Part shown: positions 1 to 9,011 of the stretch, piece by piece
Position numbering within the stretch: the first letter of the stretch is position 1
How the letters are laid out: the number at the start of each line of letters is the position of its first letter
Assembly (NCBI GenBank): GCA_021732585.1
Contig: JAKFUR010000031.1
Span: 1 to 42,531, forward strand
From: Bacteriovoracaceae bacterium
GTDB taxonomy: Bacteria; Bdellovibrionota; Bacteriovoracia; Bacteriovoracales; Bacteriovoracaceae
Direction: 5' to 3'
DNA: 42,531 bases
Notes under the pieces: model-generated
Seen by the model: only the letters and a program-made list of their open reading frames with translations
What the model was told of the DNA's origin: nothing
Database searches by the model: none
Translations under genes and position numbers: made by a program

Positions 1-199
1 AGAAGTGAAGATGAAGCTCTTCAAGAACATGTCGAACCGTGCGGCCACGCTCCTCAAGGAAGATTTGGAGAGTTTGGGCCCAACGAAGGTTTCGGACGTG
101 GAAAAAGCGCAGCAAGAAATCGTTGCGCAGCTTAAAGATCTCGAAGCGAAAGGCAAAGCGATCATTGCACGCGGTGGCGAAGGCGACTCGTTCGTCTGA
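1..199 (+). CDS. fliG: Flagellar motor switch protein FliG, C-terminal fragment (truncated by window start)
   Basis: MKLFKNMSNRAATLLKEDLESLGPTKVSDVEKAQQEIV is typical of the FliG C-terminus; followed by fliH and fliI. Confidence 0.9.
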   Translation, partial: EVKMKLFKNMSNRAATLLKEDLESLGPTKVSDVEKAQQEIVAQLKDLEAKGKAIIARGGEGDSFV

Positions 200-223
200 T
201 CGTTTGCCTGTTAAAAGGATACT

Positions 224-1033
224 ATGGATAAGCGTCGAAATACCAATGAGGTCAAGACTTTCAGCTTCAACGCGCTGGAGGGCACGGCCGTGGGTGGAAG
301 CTCAAGCGCCACGCTTTTCGAATTCAAAGATTTGTCCGGTCAAACGGCTATGGGTACTAAGCCTACCGCTAAAATCATTCGCACTGAGCGTGAAGCGGAG
401 TCTAAGAGTCATTTTAAAATCGATTCTGCTGTCCGTGACCTGCGAGGCCTCACGGGTCAAGAACGCGATGACCTTGAAAGCAGCATCAACGTTCAGGTTG
501 AAAAACGTATCAAAGAAATTCGTGAGCAAGCTTATCGAGAAGGGCTAGAAAAGGGTCGCATGGAAGGTGCCGATGCGGCTTTGCAAGAAGCCATGGCGGC
601 CCATGAACAGCAGATTCAGGCCGTGGAAGGCATGGTGGTTGAACTTCGCACACAGTGCGAGTCTCGTCTCGAAAACCATCGCCACGATATCTACGAGATG
701 TCGAAACGCTTGTTGAAATGGCTCGTGCTCAAAGAAGTGCAAGACGACGGCTACGTGCCAAAACTTTTAGAAAAACTAATTCTGGAAATGAATCAGCGCC
801 AGAACCTCATCATCCGCGTGAACCACAAAGACTTCGCCAATATGCCATCAGTGGTAGAAGCCTTGGAGAAGCGCATCGGCAATCTTCCCAATGTGCGCAT
901 TGAGCCTGATATGGATATGAAAGGTCGTGGCATTGTCCTTGAAACAGAAAATGGCATTCTTGATGCCAGTACGGATGCTCTATTCCAGACCATTGATAAG
1001 ATTTATGAGTCTGTGGTGAACCATGGTCGATGA
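224..1033 (+). CDS. fliH: Flagellar assembly protein FliH
   Basis: Position between fliG and fliI; Glu-rich coiled N-terminus and FliH/YscL-like C-terminus (RVNHKDFANM...RIEPDMDMKGRGIVLETENGILDAS). Confidence 0.85.
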   Translation: MDKRRNTNEVKTFSFNALEGTAVGGSSSATLFEFKDLSGQTAMGTKPTAKIIRTEREAESKSHFKIDSAVRDLRGLTGQERDDLESSINVQVEKRIKEIREQAYREGLEKGRMEGADAALQEAMAAHEQQIQAVEGMVVELRTQCESRLENHRHDIYEMSKRLLKWLVLKEVQDDGYVPKLLEKLILEMNQRQNLIIRVNHKDFANMPSVVEALEKRIGNLPNVRIEPDMDMKGRGIVLETENGILDASTDALFQTIDKIYESVVNHGR

Positions 1034-2381
1034 TCTCAATTTACGTGGGCTGGTGAAGTGGACGGAGAATCGCGTCCCTTGGCAGCGCATCGGTAAAATT
1101 GTGGCCACACGAGGCATGGTCTACGAGGCCAGCGTTCCTCGCGCTGTTTTGGGTTCTCACGTGGAGTTTGAAACTGAAGGCGGTGAACGCTCGCTTGGTG
1201 AAGTGGTGGCACTGCAGAATGGTAAGTGCATGGTGATGCCGTACAATGAACTCTCAGGCATCAATTCAGAAACTAAAATTCACTTGAAAGACATCGTGAC
1301 CGAACTCAAAGTCAGCACCGCCATGCTTGGCCGCGTGTTGGATTTCCAAGGTCACCCCATCGACGGCAAAGGCCCGCTGGAAGGAACCTTCGAGACACGC
1401 TCTATTTACGGCACACCCATCAATCCGTTAGATCGTCCGCCTATTCGTGAAGCGCTGGACGTGGGGATTAAATCTATCAATTCATTTATCACCGCTGGCA
1501 AAGGTCAGCGTTTGGCGATTATGGCCGGTTCAGGTGTGGGTAAGTCAGTGCTGATGGGCATGATTGCTCGCAACACCAGTGCCGACATCAACGTCATTGC
1601 CTTGATCGGTGAACGTGGCCGTGAAGTGCTCGAGTTTATCCAATCCGATCTCGGTGAAGAAGGCCTCAAGCGTTCGGTTGTGATCGTCGCGACGTCGGAT
1701 ACGTCGGCCCTGATCCGCACAAAAGCCGCTTACGCAGCGACCACCATCGCTGAATTTTTCCGTGATGAGAAAAAAGATGTGTTGTTGATGATGGATTCCA
1801 TCACACGTTTTGCCATGGCCAATCGTGAAATTTCTCTTTCATCCGGTGAAGCCCCAGGACCGAAAGGCTATTCACCGTCAGTATTTGCCAAACTGCCGAA
1901 GCTCATGGAGCGCGCAGGAACCAAAGCCAACTCCGGCACCATCACAGGAATCTACACCGTCCTCGTCGAGGGTGGGGACATGGATGAGCCGATTGCAGAT
2001 GCCGTTCGTTCGATTTCCGACGGTCACATCTTGCTGTCCCGTGAACTCGCTGCCCGCAACCATTACCCGGCCATTGATGTGCTCGGAAGTGTCTCGCGGG
2101 TTATGCCTAAGGTGGCCACGCGTGAGCACAAGATTGTCGCCAGTCACTTACGTGATCTCATGGCGGCCTATGAGCAGAGTGAAGACTTGATTCTTGTCGG
2201 CGCTTACGCTCGCGGCAGTAACGCTAAAGTGGATAAGGCCATCTCTATCATCGATGACCTCACGAATCTGTTACGCCAAGACGTTGCTGAGCACATGGAC
2301 ATCCCACAACTCTTTGACCAGATGCTCGAGATCGCGCGCAAAGCCGAGCGCGCCGTGGACCCCAGTTTCCAACAGGGGTGA
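1023..2381 (+). CDS. fliI: Flagellar export ATPase FliI
   Basis: Walker A GSGVGKSVLMG, LLMMDSITRFAMANREI, PGPKGYSPSVFAKLPKLMERAG; overlaps fliH by 11 bp. Confidence 0.97.
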   Translation: MVDDLNLRGLVKWTENRVPWQRIGKIVATRGMVYEASVPRAVLGSHVEFETEGGERSLGEVVALQNGKCMVMPYNELSGINSETKIHLKDIVTELKVSTAMLGRVLDFQGHPIDGKGPLEGTFETRSIYGTPINPLDRPPIREALDVGIKSINSFITAGKGQRLAIMAGSGVGKSVLMGMIARNTSADINVIALIGERGREVLEFIQSDLGEEGLKRSVVIVATSDTSALIRTKAAYAATTIAEFFRDEKKDVLLMMDSITRFAMANREISLSSGEAPGPKGYSPSVFAKLPKLMERAGTKANSGTITGIYTVLVEGGDMDEPIADAVRSISDGHILLSRELAARNHYPAIDVLGSVSRVMPKVATREHKIVASHLRDLMAAYEQSEDLILVGAYARGSNAKVDKAISIIDDLTNLLRQDVAEHMDIPQLFDQMLEIARKAERAVDPSFQQG

Positions 2382-2384
2382 TGA

Positions 2385-2846
2385 ATGAAACGCTATCAAT
2401 TTAAACTTGAAGCCGTTCGCAAGATGCGTTCGATGCTGGAAGAGACCTGTCGAAGCGCCTTGGGTATGCTCATGGTCGAACGACAGAATCTCGTCGAGCT
2501 CATTGAAACCATCAAACACGATATCCAAAGTACCTACGCCGAACAAGAGGCAACGCTCGCAGGTGGAATGAAGGCCGGGCATGCGGCGTTTTTTCCTTAC
2601 GCTGTTGCCGGTAAAGAAGCTCGCATCAAAGAAATCGAAAAAGAAATCGCTGCGCTTGATGTGAAAATCGATGAGAAAAAAGCGGAACTCATTCAGCGCC
2701 GTGCCGACCTGAAGTTGATCGAGAATTTGAAAGAGAAAGATCACACGGCCTGGCGTAAAGCTTACAACAAAGAAACAGATCAAAAAGTTGAAGAAATGGT
2801 GCAGCTCTGGGGTGAGAACCTCAAAGTGCAAGGAGACCAAAAATGA
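2385..2846 (+). CDS. fliJ: Flagellar export protein FliJ-like
   Basis: Coiled-coil protein MKRYQFKLEAVRKMR... directly after fliI. Confidence 0.85.
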   Translation: MKRYQFKLEAVRKMRSMLEETCRSALGMLMVERQNLVELIETIKHDIQSTYAEQEATLAGGMKAGHAAFFPYAVAGKEARIKEIEKEIAALDVKIDEKKAELIQRRADLKLIENLKEKDHTAWRKAYNKETDQKVEEMVQLWGENLKVQGDQK

Positions 2847-3373
2847 AATTCCTCATACTCGCTCTCGTGTTGTCGACGACGGCCTGGGCGCAAAACAAAG
2901 CTTCGAAGACCTACACCGAGGCGGAGTTTACTAAAGCCGTCGCCGAGCAGGTCCGCAAAAAAGTCGAAGAGGTGAAGAACAAGAGTGTCACTGATCTCAC
3001 GAAAGAATTAATTACCAAAGAAGAGTCCATTCGCCTCCGTGAACTTGATCTTGAAAAACGCGAAGACCAGATCAAGGTGAATTCTTCTGAGATAGAGAAG
3101 AAGATCATGGCCTTCAATGCCCAACAGACCTCTGTCTTGGGGTGTGTGGAAAGAAACGACGAGGAACTCAAGACCCGTATTACTCAACAGGTTGAGGTGG
3201 TCTCTAACATGCAACCGGCCAAGGCAGCCCAGCTGTTGTCAGTCCAGGATGCAAATATTGCCGTCCAGATCCTGCAAATGCTTGATCCTAAGAAGGCTTC
3301 CAAGATTTTCAACCTGATGGAGAAGGAAGTTTCTGCCCGGCTTCAAAAACAGTACATGGATATGAAAAGATAG
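2843..3373 (+). CDS. MotE/MgtE-N-like periplasmic flagellar protein with signal peptide
   Basis: N-terminal signal MKFLILALVLSTTAWA; coiled-coil; C-terminal QPAKAAQLLSVQDANIAVQILQMLDPKKASKIFNLM typical of MgtE N-domain/MotE proteins; overlaps fliJ by 4 bp. Confidence 0.75.
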   Translation: MKFLILALVLSTTAWAQNKASKTYTEAEFTKAVAEQVRKKVEEVKNKSVTDLTKELITKEESIRLRELDLEKREDQIKVNSSEIEKKIMAFNAQQTSVLGCVERNDEELKTRITQQVEVVSNMQPAKAAQLLSVQDANIAVQILQMLDPKKASKIFNLMEKEVSARLQKQYMDMKR

Positions 3374-3396
3374 CCGAAGCAAAAAGGTAACGCACA

Positions 3397-4626
3397 GTGA
3401 TGACGCCATCTAAAATACAAACGCCCGCACCGAAGCCACAGCCGGCCAAAGTCGCGTCTTCTGAGAGCAGCAATGTTCTTAAGAAGCATGATTCTCACAA
3501 GAGTGAGAAGGTGAAGGAAAAAGATTTCGCGTCAGAGCTCGCCGAGATCGATAACTCAGAAGATATGGAAGGCATGGAAGAAGTAGCCGCCGAGGGTGAA
3601 GAACTCACTCTTGAAGCGAAAGGCGAAGAGTTGGCGAAAGCCCTCAAGGCAAATGGTGACATGCAAGCCGCTCCAGTGAATGCTGAAGAGCTCATGCAGG
3701 TGCTCAATGAGACACCGGCGATCACCGAGCCGACTCCTAAGTTACTCGATCCAAAACTCATCAAACAAGTGAACGAAGTTGTTTTGCCAGAAGGTGCAGA
3801 GCAAGTTGAAACCACTCAGTTGCAATTGAAAGATCTTTTGATGCAGCAGCAAGCTCCTGCCAAAGCAGTAGGTCGCTCACCGGCGATTGATTTTGATAAA
3901 GCCGAAGTCGATTCTCAGTTGTTGAACTTCGAAGATTTCGTAGCTCAAAAAAATACCGTGAAGGGTAAAGCTGTTGCTCCGAATGCTTACGGCATGCCTT
4001 CGAAAACCACAATGAATGCAGAGCAATTGATGGGCGAAAAAGCCGTCGCTGCCAATGAAACGTTGATTCATGGTAATGCCAGCGCCACGACTCAAGGTCA
4101 ACTTGCTCCAGCGATGATGATGGAAACCGCAGGCAATGATACTCTTCGCACTGAAGTGAGTGCTCCAAGCCGCACGTTCAACATGCAGTCTTTGACCAAG
4201 AACCAAGACGCCGACAGCATCCTTACGCAAGTAAGTGATTACATCGTTCAGGCGAAAGCCGCTAAAGAACCAACCGTTCAAATGCGTGTGAATCATCAAG
4301 ACTTAGGTATGCTCGACATCACCGTCAGCCGTACAGCTAACGATATGGTGAGCATTGTTCTTGGAACTCAAGACAATGGCGCGAAGATGTTCCTCGGACA
4401 AAATCGTGAATCATTGATGAGCCATCTTTCTCAAGCGGGCGTGAACGTCAGCGACTTGAAGATGGAACAGAGTTCAAATACAAAAGACAGTAGTAACGGA
4501 CAAAACTCTCAGCAGGGCGGACAGCCAGGCGAGCGTCAGTTCGGATCACAAGAGAATCAGCGTCGTGAGGAACAGCAGCGCCGTCACGACCTTTGGGAAC
4601 TCATTCGCGAAAAGGAAGTAGCATAA
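3397..4626 (+). CDS. fliK: Flagellar hook-length control protein FliK-like
   Basis: Long low-complexity N-terminus; C-terminal VQMRVNHQDLGMLDITVSRTANDMVSIVLGTQDNGAKMFLGQNRESLMSHLSQAGVNVSDLKM resembles Flg_hook domain; located before flgD. Confidence 0.8.
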   Translation: MMTPSKIQTPAPKPQPAKVASSESSNVLKKHDSHKSEKVKEKDFASELAEIDNSEDMEGMEEVAAEGEELTLEAKGEELAKALKANGDMQAAPVNAEELMQVLNETPAITEPTPKLLDPKLIKQVNEVVLPEGAEQVETTQLQLKDLLMQQQAPAKAVGRSPAIDFDKAEVDSQLLNFEDFVAQKNTVKGKAVAPNAYGMPSKTTMNAEQLMGEKAVAANETLIHGNASATTQGQLAPAMMMETAGNDTLRTEVSAPSRTFNMQSLTKNQDADSILTQVSDYIVQAKAAKEPTVQMRVNHQDLGMLDITVSRTANDMVSIVLGTQDNGAKMFLGQNRESLMSHLSQAGVNVSDLKMEQSSNTKDSSNGQNSQQGGQPGERQFGSQENQRREEQQRRHDLWELIREKEVA

Positions 4627-4629
4627 GCT

Positions 4630-5556
4630 ATGCCTGAAATCGGACGCCCCGCAGATCCAGGTCAGTCTCAATACACCGGTGTCACCATGGCGCCGAAAGC
4701 TCTCTCGGCGCGCACTGCCGCCGGCGCAGCCAGATCTAACGAAGAAATTATCAATCGTGCTACCGGCCAAAAGCCGAAGGGCATCCATAAAGATGGTAAG
4801 CATAATGAGATGGGCAAGGATGAATTCCTCAAGCTCCTCACATTCCAGATGCAAAACCAAGATCCGATGAATCCTACGGATCAAAGTAAAATGACAAGTG
4901 AACTCGCGCAGTTCTCTCAACTCGAGCAGCTCTCGAACTTGAACGCGAAGTTCGATTCCATGAACAAGAACCAGATGGTGCAAGACAAATTCTACGCAGC
5001 AAACTTCGTTGGCAAACAAGTTGTCACCAGCGGCGCTTCTTTGAAAGTGACTGAAGAGGGTGGCGATGCGGACGTATTGTTCAAATTAGATAACGACGCT
5101 TCTCGTGTGATGGTTCGTATCCTCGACGAGAAAGGCCAGATCGTTGGCGAAGTTTGGCGTGATGGGATGTCGAAGGGGTCTCACGAAGTCACATGGGATG
5201 GAGTCACCACTGACGGTCAATTGACGGCAAAGGGAACTTATCGCGCGATGGTGAAAGCGTGGGATTCACAAAACCAAGAAATCTCGGCACAGACTCAAGC
5301 AAGTGGTTACGTCACAGGCGTATCATTTGATGAAGGCGAGCCGGTACTTACTGTTGATGGTCAGAAAGTATTTTTGCGTGACGTAGTGTCTTTCCAATCA
5401 GCTCCTCAGGGTGCGATTGGTCACGCGATGCAAAATATGCCCGGTGCACAACAACCGCAAAATAACTTAAGATTGAATCAACAGTCGCCAACTCCGAGCG
5501 CACAGCAAGCAGCCAATGCTTACAAAGCTCAGAGTAACGATGAAATTTACGAGTAG
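4630..5556 (+). CDS. flgD: Flagellar hook assembly (capping) protein FlgD
   Basis: GKDEFLKLLTFQMQNQDPMNPTDQSKMTSELAQFSQLEQLSNLN signature. Confidence 0.95.
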   Translation: MPEIGRPADPGQSQYTGVTMAPKALSARTAAGAARSNEEIINRATGQKPKGIHKDGKHNEMGKDEFLKLLTFQMQNQDPMNPTDQSKMTSELAQFSQLEQLSNLNAKFDSMNKNQMVQDKFYAANFVGKQVVTSGASLKVTEEGGDADVLFKLDNDASRVMVRILDEKGQIVGEVWRDGMSKGSHEVTWDGVTTDGQLTAKGTYRAMVKAWDSQNQEISAQTQASGYVTGVSFDEGEPVLTVDGQKVFLRDVVSFQSAPQGAIGHAMQNMPGAQQPQNNLRLNQQSPTPSAQQAANAYKAQSNDEIYE

Positions 5557-5563
5557 AAAATAA

Positions 5564-5959
5564 ATGTCACGGATTAATGAATTACTGATTCCAAACGTAA
5601 CGAGCTTGCCTGCACAAGGTAAGCCGGATACGTCGAATCGTCTTCAGTCCGGACAGAAGAGTGAATTCGATCAACTGGTGAAAGATGCTGCCGGCGCAAA
5701 AAAAGCGGACGTGCAGATGTCGACCCACGCGACGAAACGTTTACAAGAACGCAACATCGCCTTTGATGGCGCTGAGTATGTGAAGCTGCAAGAAGCCTTG
5801 GGCAAATTGCGGCAGAAGGGCGGTCACGATTCATTGGTGATCACAGACAAAGCCGCGTACGTCATGGACGTCGATAAAGGCATGGTTGTGACGGCAGTGG
5901 ATCGCGAGAGCATGGGTGAGAACGTGTTCACCAAAATTGATTCGACGATCTTTATGTAA
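5564..5959 (+). CDS. TIGR02530-like flagellar operon protein
   Basis: HATKRLQERNIAFDGAEYVKLQEALGKLRQKGGHDSLVITDKAAYVMDV typical of the conserved flagellar operon protein between flgD and flgE. Confidence 0.8.
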   Translation: MSRINELLIPNVTSLPAQGKPDTSNRLQSGQKSEFDQLVKDAAGAKKADVQMSTHATKRLQERNIAFDGAEYVKLQEALGKLRQKGGHDSLVITDKAAYVMDVDKGMVVTAVDRESMGENVFTKIDSTIFM

Positions 5960-5967
5960 TTTGAAAA

Positions 5968-6001
5968 TTAGAATCTAGAATACGGAAGTTCTAGATTTTA
6001 A
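5968..6001 (+). terminator. AT-rich hairpin, possible terminator after the flgD operon
   Basis: TTAGAATCTAGAA / TTCTAGATTTTAA, 13-bp stem (one G-U), loop TACGGAAG. Confidence 0.45.
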
Positions 6002-6021
6002 CGGTAGTAACATTAACTTAT

Positions 6022-6106
6022 GTATTCAGAGTAAGGCTGGTCCTTCCAGGAAGCCCCTCTTCCAAGTCTGTAGTACTTGGGGATCTGAATACGCTGTCTA
6101 GGAGGG
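6022..6106 (+). promoter_or_regulatory. Structured flgE leader RNA candidate (three-way junction plus anti-SD)
   Basis: P1 GTATTCAGA(6022-6030)/TCTGAATAC(6084-6092); P2 CTGG(6037-6040)/CCAG(6046-6049); P3 CCAAGT(6062-6067)/ACTTGG(6075-6080); CCCTCTT(6055-6061) complementary to SD AGGAGGG(6100-6106). Confidence 0.5.
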
Positions 6107-6111
6107 ACTTG

Positions 6112-7392
6112 ATGAGTATTCTTTCGTCTTTTAACATCGGCACAACAGGTTTAAACGCTGCTGGCCAATCCATGAGCGTCATCGGTGATAACATCGCCAA
6201 CGCCGGGACTTTCGGCTTTAAATCTTCTCGTGCAGAATTCCAAGATCTCCTCTCAGCATCGTTAAAGGGTATCCACGGCGGTGACCAAATCGGTTCCGGT
6301 GTGAAACTCGCCCACGTTACTGGCCAGTTCAACCAAGGTACAATTCAGCGTACATCTAACATCACTGACCTTGCCATCAATGGTAACGGCTTCTTCATGG
6401 TAGATGCTCCATTCGGTAACGGTTACACCCGTGACGGCTCATTCCACTTCGACAAGGAAGGCCACATGGTCAACGGCGATGGCCACAAGATCAAAGGCTT
6501 CCAGCCAGACGACAAAGGCAACATGACGAACCAATTGTTGCCAATCAAATTGGGCAACACAACCATTCCAGCTACTCCTACTTCGACAGTGAAGATGTCG
6601 ATGAACTTGGATAGTCGCGAAGACATCAAAGTGTTCGATCCGAAGAACCCATTGAAGACGTCGAACTTCAGTAACTCAATCACTGTCTACGACAACATTG
6701 GTACAGCTCACTTGGTGACCATGTACTTCAACAAGACAGCTGACGGTCAGTGGGATTACCACGCGATGGTTGACGGTGCTGAAGCTCAAGGCGGAAAAGC
6801 TGGCGAGATGGTTGAGATGGCGTCAGGCTCTCTCAAATTCAACCAGAAAGGTGTGTTGGAAGAGGAAGTTGAAAAGAACAACTCATTCAACTTCAGCAAA
6901 GGCGCATTGCCGGGCCAGAAAGTTGCATTCGACTTCGGTCCAAGCGCGAAAGAAGGCGGCACTGGTCTTGAGGCTTCAACTCAGTTCGGTTCGAAGCACT
7001 CTGTGGCTCGCCACACTCAAGATGGTTCAAGCGCTGCAACTTTGGCATCTATGTCATTCAATGACGACGGTGTTCTTACTGCGGTTTACGACAACGGTCA
7101 GCAACGTGACTTGGCCCAGATTGCCATCGCGAAGTTCGAGAACAACGAAGGCCTCTTCAAAACAGGTAAGAACTTGTTCAAAGAGACTCGCAAATCTGGT
7201 CAAGCAACTGTTGGTAAGCCAGGTGCAGACGGTCGCGGCGAAGTGATGTCGAAGTCAATCGAAGCCTCTAACGTGGACATCGCGAAAGAGTTCATCGACT
7301 TGATGGCAGCACAGCGTAACTTCCAGGCCAACACCCGCACCATCACAACATCTGACCAGATGTTGCAAGAAGTGCTCAACATCAAGCGCTAG
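6112..7392 (+). CDS. flgE: Flagellar hook protein FlgE
   Basis: SILSSFNIGTTGLNAAGQSMSVIGDNIANAGTFGFKSSRAEFQDLL N-terminus and EASNVDIAKEFIDLMAAQRNFQANTRTITTSDQMLQEVLNIKR C-terminus; SD AGGAGGG 5 nt before ATG at 6112. Confidence 0.95.
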   Translation: MSILSSFNIGTTGLNAAGQSMSVIGDNIANAGTFGFKSSRAEFQDLLSASLKGIHGGDQIGSGVKLAHVTGQFNQGTIQRTSNITDLAINGNGFFMVDAPFGNGYTRDGSFHFDKEGHMVNGDGHKIKGFQPDDKGNMTNQLLPIKLGNTTIPATPTSTVKMSMNLDSREDIKVFDPKNPLKTSNFSNSITVYDNIGTAHLVTMYFNKTADGQWDYHAMVDGAEAQGGKAGEMVEMASGSLKFNQKGVLEEEVEKNNSFNFSKGALPGQKVAFDFGPSAKEGGTGLEASTQFGSKHSVARHTQDGSSAATLASMSFNDDGVLTAVYDNGQQRDLAQIAIAKFENNEGLFKTGKNLFKETRKSGQATVGKPGADGRGEVMSKSIEASNVDIAKEFIDLMAAQRNFQANTRTITTSDQMLQEVLNIKR

Positions 7393-7430
7393 TAGCTTGA
7401 TGATGATGTGAACTACCGAGTTTAATTCCG

Positions 7431-7461
7431 AGAGGGGCCCCTTTATAGGGGCCTCTTTTTA
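7431..7461 (+). terminator. Rho-independent terminator after flgE
   Basis: AGAGGGGCCCCTTTATAGGGGCCTCTTTTTA, GC-rich stem with a small bulge and T-tract. Confidence 0.85.
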
Positions 7462-7476
7462 TTCTAGACTAGGCAA

Positions 7477-8328
7477 ATGAAAATACTTCTTTTGCTTCTG
7501 CTGGCATCCTGCACCCTTATCACCCGTCCCGAAATCCATCCCTTCGCCACCGATGCCCACATGCACATTCACACACCCGGTGAAGACGATCTGCAATTCA
7601 CCGGCGAGCGTGCTCTGTTTGCCGCGCTGACAGCAGAGCAACGACGGGCAATTGTGCTTTCCTCAGGCTATCAACCTCACATGACCGCAATGAATGCCCG
7701 CAAAGAGAATGCCTTCGTGGCCACTGAAGTTAAAAAGCTTCCCACGCGGCTGGCCGGAGCCTGTGCGGTCAATCCGATGAAAGAGTGGGCGGTGGTGGAG
7801 ATGCAAAAGTGTAGCGATGATGGACTGCGCGTTCTCAAACTACACACCATGGCGTCGGGATTAAAACTGCGGGAGCCCGCGGACCTAACCCGCCTGCAAA
7901 GTATCCTCATCGAAGCCGAGCGCTTGCAAATGACGGTGCTGATTCATGGTAATTTTCCAGAGGCCAGCCGTGGTGATGAGGGTTTGCAGCTTCTGCGCGA
8001 GCTGGAGAAATTCCCGCGCACACGTTTTATCCTGGGTCATCTCTGGGGTCGTGAATTCCGTTGGCTCGAAAGCTTTAAACACCCCAACTTCTTGGTGGAG
8101 GTCTCAGTCGCTCCAGTTTGGATGAAGTTGCCCGAGAGCCGGGAGCATTTAGTGAAAACCATGCGCAAGGTGGGCATGAAAAAGTTTATCTTTGGCTCGG
8201 ATTGGCCGGTCTTCCATCCCTCAGAAATGGTGATGGCGCTTAAGGCCTTGCCCCTTAAAGAAGACGAGTACAAAGCCATCATGTTTACAAATGCTCGTGC
8301 GCTGGATGATCTGTTTCTTAAAGAGTAA
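7477..8328 (+). CDS. Lipoprotein of the amidohydrolase (amidohydrolase_2/TIM-barrel) family
   Basis: Lipobox LLLLLASC; DAHMHIH metal motif; RFILGHLWG; FIFGSDWPVF. Confidence 0.75.
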   Translation: MKILLLLLLASCTLITRPEIHPFATDAHMHIHTPGEDDLQFTGERALFAALTAEQRRAIVLSSGYQPHMTAMNARKENAFVATEVKKLPTRLAGACAVNPMKEWAVVEMQKCSDDGLRVLKLHTMASGLKLREPADLTRLQSILIEAERLQMTVLIHGNFPEASRGDEGLQLLRELEKFPRTRFILGHLWGREFRWLESFKHPNFLVEVSVAPVWMKLPESREHLVKTMRKVGMKKFIFGSDWPVFHPSEMVMALKALPLKEDEYKAIMFTNARALDDLFLKE

Positions 8329-8381
8329 TCAGTACGATAAATGAATTGCATTGGCCCCCAAAGGCCAGATGGGTAAAACTG

Positions 8382-8897
8382 ATGAACATGAGCTATCAAC
8401 TGGCACAGAATAGTGATCTTCCTCAACTGAGTTCCTTTGTGAACCGTGCGTACCGTGGCGATACCGCCCGTCAGGGCTGGACCCATGAAGCCGATCTCTT
8501 GGATGGCACACGGGTGGAGGCCAGCTTACTTGCCGAAGAGCTCGCTCGCGGGGTCAGCCTCGTAATGGCCCATGACTCCGGCGAACTTTTGGGTTGTTAT
8601 CACTTTGAGATGAAAGATGCCCACACCGCCTACGTTGGTATGATTACAGTCGATCCGCTAAAGCAGGGTGGGGGGCTTGGGAAGCAACTTCTCGAAAATG
8701 CCTTCGCTCGTGCTCGTTCATTAGGTGCGCAGTTGATTAAGCTCACCGTCATGTCAGACCGTCTTGAGTTGATTGCCTATTATGAACGGCGCGGTTTCAA
8801 ACTCACGGGTGTCGAATTCACTTTTGAGCCGGGTGATGCACGTTATGGATTGCCGAAAAAAGATCTCGTGCTCCTCGAAATGAGCCGAAATCTCTAA
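8382..8897 (+). CDS. GNAT family N-acetyltransferase
   Basis: YVGMITVDPLKQGGGLGKQLLENAFARARSLGAQLIKLTVMSDRLELIAYYERRGF acetyl-CoA binding motif; start MNMSYQL preferred over the ORF-track start. Confidence 0.85.
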   Translation: MNMSYQLAQNSDLPQLSSFVNRAYRGDTARQGWTHEADLLDGTRVEASLLAEELARGVSLVMAHDSGELLGCYHFEMKDAHTAYVGMITVDPLKQGGGLGKQLLENAFARARSLGAQLIKLTVMSDRLELIAYYERRGFKLTGVEFTFEPGDARYGLPKKDLVLLEMSRNL

Positions 8898-8898
8898 C

Positions 8899-8920
8899 TC
8901 GTTTCCACTAGTGGAAACGA
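8899..8920. repeat. 22-bp perfect palindrome
   Basis: TCGTTTCCACTAGTGGAAACGA, self-complementary over its full length. Confidence 0.9.
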
Positions 8921-8934
8921 CAGTTCAAAGCTGC

Positions 8935-8968
8935 AAAATCTTGAAGTTAGCGCAACAAGATTTTTTCT
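8935..8968 (+). terminator. Hairpin with T-tract, probable terminator
   Basis: AAAATCTTG(8935-8943)/CAAGATTTT(8956-8964) followed by TTC. Confidence 0.65.
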
Positions 8969-8988
8969 TCTGACATCAATAAATGTTA

Positions 8989-9005
8989 CTCCTGGCCCAC
9001 AGGAG
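8989..9005 (+). promoter_or_regulatory. SD-sequestering hairpin of the HNH nuclease gene
   Basis: CTCCTG(8989-8994) GCCCA CAGGAG(9000-9005); 3' arm contains the AGGAG Shine-Dalgarno of the ATG at 9012. Confidence 0.6.
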
Positions 9006-9011
9006 AAAAAC

